NCBI GenBank assembly: GCA_937936675.1 | Contig: CALDDL010000223.1 | Coordinates: 1 to 53,182 of the forward strand | DNA from: an uncultured bacterium | GTDB taxonomy: Bacteria > Bacteroidota > Ignavibacteria > Ignavibacteriales > Melioribacteraceae | DNA length: 53,182 nucleotides | Direction: 5' to 3' | Shown here: positions 45,757 through 53,182 of the stretch, one piece after another | Position numbering within the stretch: the first letter of the stretch is position 1 | How the letters are laid out: the number at the start of each line of letters is the position of its first letter | Translations under genes and position numbers: made by a program | Notes under the pieces: generated by a model | Database searches by the model: none | Told to the model about the DNA's origin: nothing | What the model saw: the letters and a program-made list of their open reading frames with translations, nothing else

Positions 45757-47114
45757 GCAATATTCTAATAATTGATGACGAAAAAGAGATTTGCGAAAGT
45801 GTAAAAATGATTCTGGAGTTTCAGGATTATGAAGTGGATTATACTACCGAACCTTCCATGGGGATGCAAAAATTAAACTATAACGAGTATGATTTGCTCT
45901 TATTAGATATTCAAATGCCGGGTACGAATGGTTTTGAAATCTTGCAATATATTAATCAGAATAAAATAAATATAAACACGATAATTATTTCTGCACATGC
46001 TTCATTAGATAATGCCGTAAGAGCCACCAAGATGGGTGCTTATGATTTTATTGAGAAACCGATTGACCGCGATAAACTATTAATTACGGTAAGAAATGCA
46101 ATCAATCAAAAGCAATTAGTAAAAGAGAATATAACACTAAAAACTGAATTAGAAATAAATGATACTATAATTGGGAACAGCCCGGCAATAAAAAAGATAC
46201 TCGAAACTATTGATAAAATTGCAGTTACGGATGCAAGGGTTTTGATAACAGGCGAAAATGGTACTGGTAAAGAATTAGTAGCAAAACGGATTCATCGCCT
46301 TAGCAGTCGATCAAAAAAAGAATTAATCGAGATTAATTGTGCGGCAATTCCGAATGAATTAATTGAATCAGAATTATTCGGTCATGAAAAAGGATCATTT
46401 ACGGGAGCAGTAAATCAGAGAGTCGGTAAATTTGAGCTAGCCGATAAAGGGATTTTGTTCTTGGATGAGGTTGGTGATATGTCGTTGCAGGCGCAGGCGA
46501 AGGTGCTCCGTGCACTTGAAGATGGAAGAATCGAACGAGTCGGAGGAACTCAAAAAATTCCGGTTGATGTAAGAGTGATAGCGGCTACGAATAAAAATCT
46601 TGCCGAAGAAATTAAGAATGGTAATTTCCGTGAAGATTTATATCATAGGTTGAATGTTATTCCGATTCATATTCCACCACTTCGCGAACGCAAAGAAGAT
46701 ATTCCTTTATTGATTGAATATTTTACAAATATTGTTTGTGCTAAAAATAAAATTCCGATTAAGAAATTTTCCGAGCAGGCAATCAATGCTCTTGAAAAAC
46801 TTAAATGGAAAGGTAATATAAGAGAACTTAGAAATATAATTGAGCGCATTTTAATTATGGTACCGGGTAAAGAGATAAATGCTAATGATGTTGCAGAACA
46901 CGTTAATCCCGATTCAGCGGCTCAACCGGAAAGTTTACTGAATCTTTCAAATTCATATCAGGAATTTAAAGAGAAGACGGAGAAGATATTTATCTTAAAG
47001 CAATTAGAAATAAATAATTGGAATATCGCAAAGACGGCAGAGATTTTAGGAATGCAAAGAAGTAATCTTTATAATAAAATGAAAAAGTACAACATAGAGC
47101 GAGATGAGCAATGA
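45753..47114 (+). CDS. NtrC-family sigma-54-dependent response regulator
   Basis: 453 residues with the full three-domain layout. The receiver (1-120) has ILIIDDEKEIC and the phospho-acceptor Asp in LLLLDIQMPG. The AAA+ domain has GENGTGKELVAKRIH (Walker A), the sigma-54 contact loop as GSFTGA instead of GAFTGA, and ILFLDEVGDMS (Walker B). The C-terminal Fis-type helix-turn-helix is NIAKTAEILGMQRSNLYNKM. It would activate sigma-54 promoters on phosphorylation. No histidine kinase adjoins it, and the kinases at 1-3578 are far away. It overlaps both neighbours by four bases. Confidence 0.94.
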   Translation: MSNILIIDDEKEICESVKMILEFQDYEVDYTTEPSMGMQKLNYNEYDLLLLDIQMPGTNGFEILQYINQNKININTIIISAHASLDNAVRATKMGAYDFIEKPIDRDKLLITVRNAINQKQLVKENITLKTELEINDTIIGNSPAIKKILETIDKIAVTDARVLITGENGTGKELVAKRIHRLSSRSKKELIEINCAAIPNELIESELFGHEKGSFTGAVNQRVGKFELADKGILFLDEVGDMSLQAQAKVLRALEDGRIERVGGTQKIPVDVRVIAATNKNLAEEIKNGNFREDLYHRLNVIPIHIPPLRERKEDIPLLIEYFTNIVCAKNKIPIKKFSEQAINALEKLKWKGNIRELRNIIERILIMVPGKEINANDVAEHVNPDSAAQPESLLNLSNSYQEFKEKTEKIFILKQLEINNWNIAKTAEILGMQRSNLYNKMKKYNIERDEQ

Positions 47115-47455
47115 GCACAATATTTTCAAAAATAATTAATCGTGAGATACCGGCAGATATTGTTTATGAGACTGAGAATGTTTTAGCATTCAGGGATATT
47201 AATCCGCAAGCTCCGGTGCATATATTGATTATTCCAAAGATAGAGATACCAAAGGTAACGGATATCAAAACTCCCGAGCATTCACATCTTATGGGTGAAA
47301 TGATAGATGCCGCGAACATAATTGCAAAGCAGGAAAATATTTCTGAAACGGGTTTCCGATTAGTTTTCAATTGCGGTGATGATTCGGGACAGGATGTATA
47401 TCATCTTCATTTACATTTGTTGGGTGGCAGAAAACTCTCCTGGCCTCCGGGGTGA
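47111..47455 (+). CDS. HIT-family nucleotide hydrolase (HINT type)
   Basis: 114 residues, typical of HINT-branch proteins that hydrolyse purine nucleoside phosphoramidates or related AMP esters. The signature HLHLHLLGG holds the His triad (HxHxH). Other landmarks are FSKIINREIPADIVYE, AFRDINPQAPVHILIIPK and GFRLVFNCGDDSGQ. It overlaps the NtrC gene by ATGA and ends the plus-strand operon. It converges on the next gene with eight bases between them and no hairpin. Confidence 0.94.
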   Translation: MSTIFSKIINREIPADIVYETENVLAFRDINPQAPVHILIIPKIEIPKVTDIKTPEHSHLMGEMIDAANIIAKQENISETGFRLVFNCGDDSGQDVYHLHLHLLGGRKLSWPPG

Positions 47456-47463
47456 GCATTTGT

Positions 47464-47964
47464 TTACTTAATTACTATTAATTGTTTTTTGAGCAATTGC
47501 CATAAAGAGATTGCGCATATCAAAAAGAAACTTGAATACATTAATAAAGAAGAGATGATAGTCAAATAAATAAACTTTTCATCCACAAATCGTACTAACC
47601 AAATCGAACCGAAAGTTGTTACAATTGAAATTAACGGTTCAATAAGTAAAAATCCTTTTAGATATTTATTCACTTCACTAAAGAAAAAAATCAAACCTAA
47701 TGAAAAAAATATAAACCCCATTCCAAAAATATGATTATGAGTAGTAATTAAAAGTTCATTTATTGATTTAGGATACTTTTCTTTGAAATCATCTTCATCC
47801 GAAATCTCTGTACCATTGATATGTTCAATCGTTTCTTCTTTTGAAATATTAGTTGATTGGTAAAGGTAAACTAAGCCAACTCCCATACCAATAATTAAAA
47901 TGATTATGTAAGTAATTAAAAATCTTTTTAATAAAGTTGGAAGTGCAGTTAAGGAATAATTCAT
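47464..47964 (-). CDS. Four-helix membrane protein with paired His, coupled to an FMN-binding protein
   Basis: 166 residues with four predicted membrane helices (about 14-35, 75-95, 103-123, 130-155) and a polar extracytoplasmic loop between the first two. Helix 2 starts with TTHNHIFGMGFIFF, where two His two residues apart could bind haem or a metal. I do not recognise a named family. It overlaps the upstream FMN-binding gene by ATGA, so the two products are probably made together, and a membrane electron-carrier role is plausible but inferred. Confidence 0.75.
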   Translation of the reverse strand: MNYSLTALPTLLKRFLITYIIILIIGMGVGLVYLYQSTNISKEETIEHINGTEISDEDDFKEKYPKSINELLITTHNHIFGMGFIFFSLGLIFFFSEVNKYLKGFLLIEPLISIVTTFGSIWLVRFVDEKFIYLTIISSLLMYSSFFLICAISLWQLLKKQLIVIK

Positions 47965-48488
47965 AAAGAGTTCAACTTTTTTGAAATGAGTAATATTTTT
48001 TTAACACCTTTTGTAATAGAACGAGCAGAGATAGTAGCTCCCGAAATAGATGAAATATCATCTCCCAATTTAAAATTATTACTTACAGATTTATTAATAA
48101 ACTGATTAAGCCAATTTCTTTGACTTACTTCCCCACCGTGGGATTCACGATACTTAATAATTTCGGCATGTAATACTTCATTTTTTAAATCAATAATAGT
48201 AAGAAAAGTAATTGGCATCGTTTTACCCAATACATTATCTAAATAAGCATAAGCAAGCAAATTATCACCATCATATACTTTCCATTGATAGATATAATTG
48301 TTTACAAATTTTTGTTTAATTTCTTTTTCAATTTCGTTGATAAGGGATTTAGATAAAGTAATCCTTTCAAAGATTAGTTCATAATTATTACTAAAGAAAG
48401 CCGAGATCGATTTCTCGGCTTGTTCTTTAATATTTTCTTGAGGTGAAAAAACTGATAAAAATGTACCAATCAATAATAATTTTAACAT
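47961..48488 (-). CDS. Exported FMN-binding domain protein
   Basis: 175 residues. A short hydrophobic N-terminus (2-15) looks like a signal peptide or anchor. The rest is an FMN-binding domain of the RnfG/NqrC kind: YRESHGGEVSQRNWLNQF and the covalent-flavin motif SGATISARS, where a Thr is normally flavinylated by ApbE outside the cytoplasm. It likely shuttles electrons at the outer face of the inner membrane. It is eight bases downstream of a porin gene and coupled to a four-helix membrane protein. No apbE is in the window. The redox partner is unknown. Confidence 0.85.
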   Translation of the reverse strand: MLKLLLIGTFLSVFSPQENIKEQAEKSISAFFSNNYELIFERITLSKSLINEIEKEIKQKFVNNYIYQWKVYDGDNLLAYAYLDNVLGKTMPITFLTIIDLKNEVLHAEIIKYRESHGGEVSQRNWLNQFINKSVSNNFKLGDDISSISGATISARSITKGVKKILLISKKLNSL

Positions 48489-48496
48489 AAATTCCT

Positions 48497-49561
48497 TTAG
48501 AAATAATACCCTACACCGAGATTAAAGAGTTTACTATTTTCTGTATCTATTTCATTAATTCTTGAGCCATAATCGGCTTTGAATACAACATTATCAAGAG
48601 GTTTAACCGAGACACCAAACATAAAATAGTTATAATGATATTTTTGTTCTGAATTACCACCCAAACTTGTAGAGGATGCTGTATTGTAATCAGTATATCT
48701 TATAAATGGGATAATTCTTGTTTTGATATTTAAGATATCAGCAAAATCATAACCTAAATCGAAATAGAAACCATTAGATTTCTTTAGTGAATACTTTTCG
48801 TAGTTTATTTGTCCATATTCAAATATGGTTAAAATATTATTATTTTTATAAGAGGCATGAAATTCGAGCAGATCGATTTTATTAGATGATGTATCACCGG
48901 AAGCTTTATTATAAGAATATGAAGCTCCCAATTTAAGACCCGGAATATCGATATAATCTAAGCGAATATTATATAGTAAATTTTTAGCATTCGCCATGAA
49001 TCCTTTTTTTCTACCGCTTCTTATTCCGGAACTATGAGAGAATTTTTCATTATTTAATCCCTCCATTATTGTAATTTTATAATCGAAGCCCTTTAATTTG
49101 CCATAGATTGCCATACCATTGCCGAACCAGGTAGTTGGTATAATCTTATTATGGTATTCAGGTCGTTCAACACCCATGAAAAGTACAGGCTCGTGGTTTT
49201 CATTTATTAATCCTATTGAAGGTAATACAACACCGAATTGAAATCCAATCCAATCGGCATAATGATAATTTATATAGGCTTGTTCTAATTCTAATTCGCC
49301 CTGTCCCTCCTGAACAAAATTATGTTCCAGTTCCACTTCAGATTTAAAAGACCATTTTTCATTCCATGTATGACTAAAGAATAAAACAAAACGGTGAAAA
49401 TCTAAAGTTTGTTTTACATCATTCTTAATATTTTTTTCGTGATTAAAATGCAATTCACCATAACCGCCAATAGTAGTTTTCGGTTCAATAAAATAATCGT
49501 TTTGAGCATAATTGATTGTAGTTATTGTAATTAAGAAAAAAAGAAAAGATAAGTACTTCAT
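48497..49561 (-). CDS. Outer-membrane porin-like beta-barrel protein
   Basis: 354 residues. A signal peptide (about 1-19, ending NYAQ) is followed by a mature protein rich in alternating aromatic and polar residues. It opens with TIGGYGELHFNHE and ends LGVGYYF, with the C-terminal Phe needed for barrel insertion. This resembles phosphate-selective porin O/P-type proteins, but the substrate cannot be told. It is the first gene of a three-gene unit with the FMN-binding and four-helix proteins and has its own promoter candidate. Confidence 0.85.
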   Translation of the reverse strand: MKYLSFLFFLITITTINYAQNDYFIEPKTTIGGYGELHFNHEKNIKNDVKQTLDFHRFVLFFSHTWNEKWSFKSEVELEHNFVQEGQGELELEQAYINYHYADWIGFQFGVVLPSIGLINENHEPVLFMGVERPEYHNKIIPTTWFGNGMAIYGKLKGFDYKITIMEGLNNEKFSHSSGIRSGRKKGFMANAKNLLYNIRLDYIDIPGLKLGASYSYNKASGDTSSNKIDLLEFHASYKNNNILTIFEYGQINYEKYSLKKSNGFYFDLGYDFADILNIKTRIIPFIRYTDYNTASSTSLGGNSEQKYHYNYFMFGVSVKPLDNVVFKADYGSRINEIDTENSKLFNLGVGYYF

Positions 49562-49589
49562 AATTATTCCATTAGTGAAAAAGTAATTA

Positions 49590-49620
49590 CAAAGTTATAA
49601 TCAGATATCAAGTCTATCAA
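49590..49620 (-). promoter_or_regulatory. Putative porin-operon promoter, best Bacteroidota-type match in the window
   Basis: On the minus strand, TTG (49620-49618), 20 bases, then TAACTTTG (49597-49590), an exact fit to TAnnTTTG. It lies about 29 bases before the porin ATG. The 154-base gap between purD and this gene holds no other feature that I can see. Confidence 0.55.
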
Positions 49621-49715
49621 TCACTATTTAAAGCTAATTTTTAGAGAAAAGTACCATTAAATGGGGATTATGAAATATCAATTTATATCCTAAGAATAAA
49701 AAAGGAACAAATCTC

Positions 49716-51005
49716 TTATAAAAGTATATCCGCTTTGTCGGAGATGTCGGTGCGGTAGTAGATTCCGTCAAAATTGATATAAGACATTGTTTCGTAGGCA
49801 ATTTGTTTACACTTTTTTAGGTCGTTATTTTTTAGAACTGAAGTTACTCCGAGCACTCTGCCGCCATTGGTGATTATTGAGCCATCTTTTACTTTAGTGC
49901 CGGCATGATAGATTATAGAATCGGGGAAATGAGAAATAGCATTTTCGATACCTTTAATTATTTTTCCTTTTTCGTAAGCATCAGGATATCCTTCGGAAGC
50001 TGCAACAACGCATACAGCTGATCCTCCATTATAATGCACAGCATCTTTTTTAATGCTTCCAACTGCAACCGAATAAAATAGTTCCAATAAATCACCTTCT
50101 AATAACGGGAGTACTACTTGCGTTTCAGGGTCGCCGAATCGGCAATTAAATTCGATCACCTTAGGAGCTTCTTCGGTTAGAATTAATCCGCAATAAAGAC
50201 AACCGTTATATTTTGCACCCTTTTTCTTTAGTGCCTCAAGAATCGGTTCAACAATTTTTCTTTTTACATCATCCAAGATTTCGGGAGTAAGAATCGGAGC
50301 GGGGGCATAAGCGCCCATACCGCCTGTATTTTTACCCGTATCGTCATCTCCTATTCTTTTATGATCTTGTGCCGCAGGAAGCAATACATATTCATCGCCA
50401 TCGGTGATAATAAATAGTGATACTTCTTGACCAGTTAAAAATTCTTCAATAACTACTTTCTCTCCTGCCGGACCAAATATCGAATTATCAAAAAAGTTTC
50501 TGACTGTATGAGTAGCGGTTTCCAAATCTTCAGGAATTACAACTCCCTTTCCCGCTGCAATGCCATCCGCTTTTATTACGATAGGATATTTTTGTTCTAA
50601 TAAATAATTTAATAGATCTTTCTTTTGGTTCAACTGGAATATTTTATACTTAGCAGTAGGGATATTATTTTCATTCATTAAATCTTTTGCAAAAGATTTT
50701 TCTCCTTCAATGCGGGCAGCTTCTTTTGAAGGTCCGAATACGGCAATATTATTTTTTCTAAGTAGATCAGAAAGACCATCGACCAATGGCTGTTCGGGTC
50801 CAATGACAACTAAATCGATTTTTTTAGAAAGGCAAAATTCAAGAATTTTTTGATAGTCCGAAACATTTAATTCAACATTCTTGCCTAATGACTTAGTACC
50901 CGGATTACCCGGCAATATGAATAGTTGAGATAATTTTTTACTTTTAGAAAGTGCGAGAGCAAGAGCATGTTCTCTTCCACCCGAACCGATTAAAACTACG
51001 TTCAT
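49716..51005 (-). CDS. purD: PurD: phosphoribosylamine-glycine ligase
   Basis: 429 residues, normal length for this ATP-grasp enzyme, which makes GAR in purine synthesis. The N-terminal GSGGREHALALAL, the GPSKEAARIEGEKSFAK stretch, the ATP-grasp VIKADGIAAGKGV loop and GGMGAYAPAP are intact, as is the metal motif FNCRFGDPETQ. Its start shares one base with the glycosyltransferase stop (TAATG), an odd partner for a purine gene. guaB is two genes upstream. No terminator hairpin is obvious after the stop. Confidence 0.97.
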   Translation of the reverse strand: MNVVLIGSGGREHALALALSKSKKLSQLFILPGNPGTKSLGKNVELNVSDYQKILEFCLSKKIDLVVIGPEQPLVDGLSDLLRKNNIAVFGPSKEAARIEGEKSFAKDLMNENNIPTAKYKIFQLNQKKDLLNYLLEQKYPIVIKADGIAAGKGVVIPEDLETATHTVRNFFDNSIFGPAGEKVVIEEFLTGQEVSLFIITDGDEYVLLPAAQDHKRIGDDDTGKNTGGMGAYAPAPILTPEILDDVKRKIVEPILEALKKKGAKYNGCLYCGLILTEEAPKVIEFNCRFGDPETQVVLPLLEGDLLELFYSVAVGSIKKDAVHYNGGSAVCVVAASEGYPDAYEKGKIIKGIENAISHFPDSIIYHAGTKVKDGSIITNGGRVLGVTSVLKNNDLKKCKQIAYETMSYINFDGIYYRTDISDKADILL

Positions 51006-52288
51006 TATACAAGCCTTAAATAAAATTGAAACGATTTTACTAGTTGTTCAGTTAAATATTTGCGATCGTGTTTAATAACAAATTCTTCTTTTGGAGTCGG
51101 AAGACTACCCGTCTTATAATCAGCATTAATTTTAATAATAGCATTTTTTATTTCATCGATATCGTAAGGATTCGTTAAATAAGAAGCGCCATACTCTGTA
51201 AGAGCAGTTTTAGCAGCACCATCCGGGACGCAACCAAGAATTGGTTTGCGGGATCCGAGATATTCAAATAGTTTGCCCGTAGAAATAGTTTCCGAATTTT
51301 TACTTTCACCAATCATCATCCATAAAACATCAGTTGATTTTAACCTTTTAATAACATCGGGATGTTCCATATATCCGAGATCAATGACGTATTGATTTAG
51401 ACCTAATGATGTAATAAGTTTTTTATTTTCTTTTCTAAGATGACCGATAAATTCCAATTTGATATTAGAAGCGATATCAGGACGTTCGACTGTCAATTTC
51501 TTAAATGCTTTAAGAAAATATTCCGGCGTAATAGTTTCATAAAATATACCCGCATAGGAAATTTTCATTTTAGTCGGGTCTTTAGGTAGAACCGGTTCTT
51601 TATCGAAATCCTCTTGATCGAATCCATGAGGAATAATATTAACATCATCAAAAGTGAGAAACTTATACATTGTAATTAGCTTCTCTTTAATTCTGCGGTT
51701 TATTACTATTGCTTTAGTTGATGCCTTAAGTGCTGCATATTCTAATTTTTTATGTTTATATTTATGATAAGGAGTCGGGTAAAAAGCGAAATGATTCCCG
51801 AACCATAGATCGCGATAATCGACAAAAAGAGGAATATCAAATTCTTTTTTTAGTTTAGCCGCATAACTAAACGGCGAAAAAGGAGGAATCGTAACATAAA
51901 GAATATCAAAATGTTCATTTTTAAGTTTTTCGCGTGCTACTTCATAAGCTTTTTTAGCCCATGAAAATTTATTATCGGGAATAAATAATGCTTTACTGAT
52001 ATTTGACATTAATTTCCTAATGAACTCTTGCGGCATAGTAACAGTGCCATATTTATTACCGAGCACGGAATTAAGGTCAAAGGCTTCAGTCCTGATAATC
52101 TCCACGCCTGCGGCTTCTACTTCTTTTAGCAAAGCCAGATCGTGAGCGAAATATGCAGTCTTGCCAGTTGTAATGACGGTTGGCTGCCAATTGAATTGAG
52201 GCATATATTTAACAAATTTAGCGGTTCTTTGAACTCCGCTTAAACCCATAGGGGGAAAATAATATGACAATATAAGTACTTTATACAT
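51005..52288 (-). CDS. GT4-type glycosyltransferase
   Basis: 427 residues with the two Rossmann-like halves of GT-B enzymes. The N-terminus KVLILSYYFPPMGLSGVQRT is typical of family 4 acceptor domains. The C-terminal donor half has KISYAGIFYETITPEYFLKA and SETISTGKLFEYLGSRKPILG, where the Glu binds the sugar nucleotide. It probably builds a surface polysaccharide or glycan at the inner membrane. Donor and acceptor are unknown. It sits alone between guaB (ten bases) and purD (one-base overlap), without other polysaccharide genes. Confidence 0.9.
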   Translation of the reverse strand: MYKVLILSYYFPPMGLSGVQRTAKFVKYMPQFNWQPTVITTGKTAYFAHDLALLKEVEAAGVEIIRTEAFDLNSVLGNKYGTVTMPQEFIRKLMSNISKALFIPDNKFSWAKKAYEVAREKLKNEHFDILYVTIPPFSPFSYAAKLKKEFDIPLFVDYRDLWFGNHFAFYPTPYHKYKHKKLEYAALKASTKAIVINRRIKEKLITMYKFLTFDDVNIIPHGFDQEDFDKEPVLPKDPTKMKISYAGIFYETITPEYFLKAFKKLTVERPDIASNIKLEFIGHLRKENKKLITSLGLNQYVIDLGYMEHPDVIKRLKSTDVLWMMIGESKNSETISTGKLFEYLGSRKPILGCVPDGAAKTALTEYGASYLTNPYDIDEIKNAIIKINADYKTGSLPTPKEEFVIKHDRKYLTEQLVKSFQFYLRLV

Positions 52289-52298
52289 GATAACCGGA

Positions 52299-53182
52299 TT
52301 AATTAGAAGATTTAGAAGATTGATAATTAGGTGATTCTTCAGTAATAATTACGTCATGCGGATGGCTTTCTTTAAGACCCGCATTAGAAATTTTTACAAA
52401 ACGAGCATCTCGCTTAAGAGCTTCTATATTCTTTGCTCCGCAATAGCCCATAGCAGCCCTCAGACCGCCGATAAATTGATAAATGGTCTCTGATAAGGGT
52501 CCTTTATAAGGGACTCTACCTTCGACTCCTTCGGGCACTAATTTCTTAATATCTGATTCCATATCTTGGAAATATCGGTCGCTGCTTCCTTTTTTCATAG
52601 CACCCAGCGAACCCATGCCTCGATAAATTTTAAAACTTCTACCTTCATATAAAACTTTCTCGCCCGGAGTTTCTTCGACTCCTGCAAGAGTGCCACCCAT
52701 CATAACAGAATCAGCACCTGCGGCAATAGCTTTAGCAATATCACCTGTTTGTTTAACTCCGCCATCTGCGATTAAAGGAATTCCTTTACCTTTAATACCT
52801 TCAGCCACTTCAAACACGGCAGAGATTTGCGGGACACCCACACCTGCGATAATACGAGTAGTGCAGATCGAACCGGCTCCGATACCCACTTTAACGGCAT
52901 CGACTCCACATTTGATTAATTCGAGAGCGGCTTCTTTAGTAACGATATTTCCAGCAACTAATTGTAAATATTTATGTCGTTTTCTTACATCCTTAATAAC
53001 TTTGAGCACGCCTGCAGAATGACCATGAGCGGTATCGACTATGATAACATCTGCTCCTGCTAATACTAGTGCATCCACTCTCTCGATAGTATCTTTAGAT
53101 ACACCGACTGCCGCACCTACTCGAAGCCTTCCGAGATCGTCTTTGCATGCATTAGGGAATTTCTTTTTCTTAGAAATATCTT
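52299..53182 (-). CDS. guaB: GuaB: IMP dehydrogenase, 5' end outside the window
   Basis: The frame stays open to the last base, giving the C-terminal 293 residues of IMP dehydrogenase, which oxidises IMP to XMP with NAD in GMP synthesis. It begins inside the family stretch FPNACKDDLGRLRVGAAVGV. The catalytic Cys is in GSICTTRIIAGVGVPQ. The phosphate-binding region SVMMGGTLAG, the YRGMGSLGAM flap and the VPEGVEGRVPYKG active-site loop are intact. A GTG at 53078 is internal, not the start. The C-terminus ends in a Ser-rich tail (SSKSSN). It is cotranscribed with the glycosyltransferase and purD. Confidence 0.97.
   Translation of the reverse strand, partial: DISKKKKFPNACKDDLGRLRVGAAVGVSKDTIERVDALVLAGADVIIVDTAHGHSAGVLKVIKDVRKRHKYLQLVAGNIVTKEAALELIKCGVDAVKVGIGAGSICTTRIIAGVGVPQISAVFEVAEGIKGKGIPLIADGGVKQTGDIAKAIAAGADSVMMGGTLAGVEETPGEKVLYEGRSFKIYRGMGSLGAMKKGSSDRYFQDMESDIKKLVPEGVEGRVPYKGPLSETIYQFIGGLRAAMGYCGAKNIEALKRDARFVKISNAGLKESHPHDVIITEESPNYQSSKSSN

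Noticed and set aside
1..53182. CRISPR array, insertion sequence, prophage, tRNA or rRNA gene
   Set aside because: No transposase or integrase, no regular repeat-spacer series, no flanking inverted repeats, and no gap long enough for an RNA gene with a recognisable cloverleaf.

Overview
The window is 53 kb of AT-rich, densely packed bacterial chromosome: 50 protein genes, no rRNA or tRNA gene, no mobile element and no CRISPR array. No stretch longer than about 205 bases lacks a gene. The gene set suggests an anaerobic, Gram-negative member of the Bacteroidota/Chlorobiota (FCB) group, perhaps Ignavibacteria-like. Supporting traits are outer-membrane barrel proteins, a trimeric [FeFe] hydrogenase, an M64-family peptidase, a GIN-domain lipoprotein, and several upstream regions that fit the Bacteroidota promoter layout (TTG, 20 bases, TAnnTTT). 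This placement is inference from gene content; I could not run a phylogeny.

Layout. (1) 1-7801, minus strand: hydC-hydB-hydA encode an electron-bifurcating type [FeFe] hydrogenase. They are followed without a break by a sensory hydrogenase fused to a histidine kinase, a lone receiver protein, and a receiver-PAS-histidine kinase hybrid cut by the window edge. (2) 8005-11279: a CDF metal exporter (plus strand), then purE, purK and a GIN-domain lipoprotein (minus strand). (3) 11421-15320, plus strand: a 1299-residue protein with TPR repeats, a beta-rich linker and three CbbX/SpoVK-type AAA+ modules. (4) 15327-22820, minus strand, read as clpC-pyrE-M64 peptidase-SpoIIE phosphatase-pduS-pduT. It ends in a microcompartment-type electron-transfer pair with no microcompartment enzymes nearby. 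(5) 23019-29815, plus strand: floA, a small membrane protein, a UvrD-like helicase, then nucleoside salvage (cdd, tdk, nupC-type transporter, punA). (6) 29810-35132, minus strand: gcvP, a CoA-binding protein, an Omp85-like barrel, rsmE. (7) 35226-42561, minus strand: the classic yceD-rpmF-plsX-fabH-fabD-(DUF3109)-fabG-acpP-fabF-rnc lipid cluster. (8) 42642-47455, plus strand: PrsW-like protease, nadD, meaB, a secreted unknown, an NtrC-type regulator and a HIT protein, almost all joined by 4-base ATGA overlaps. (9) 47464-49561, minus strand: a porin, an exported FMN-binding protein and a four-helix membrane protein. (10) 49716-53182, minus strand: guaB (5' end outside the window), a glycosyltransferase and purD.

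Most of the window is housekeeping: fatty-acid and purine synthesis, nucleoside salvage and protein quality control. The parts most worth a second look are the hydrogenase with its own apparent H2/redox-sensing phosphorelay, the orphan PduS-PduT pair in an operon with a phosphatase and a secreted peptidase, the triple AAA+ protein facing it, the porin-FMN-membrane module, and two hairpins. One hairpin lies inside the start of pyrE and the other between acpP and fabF.
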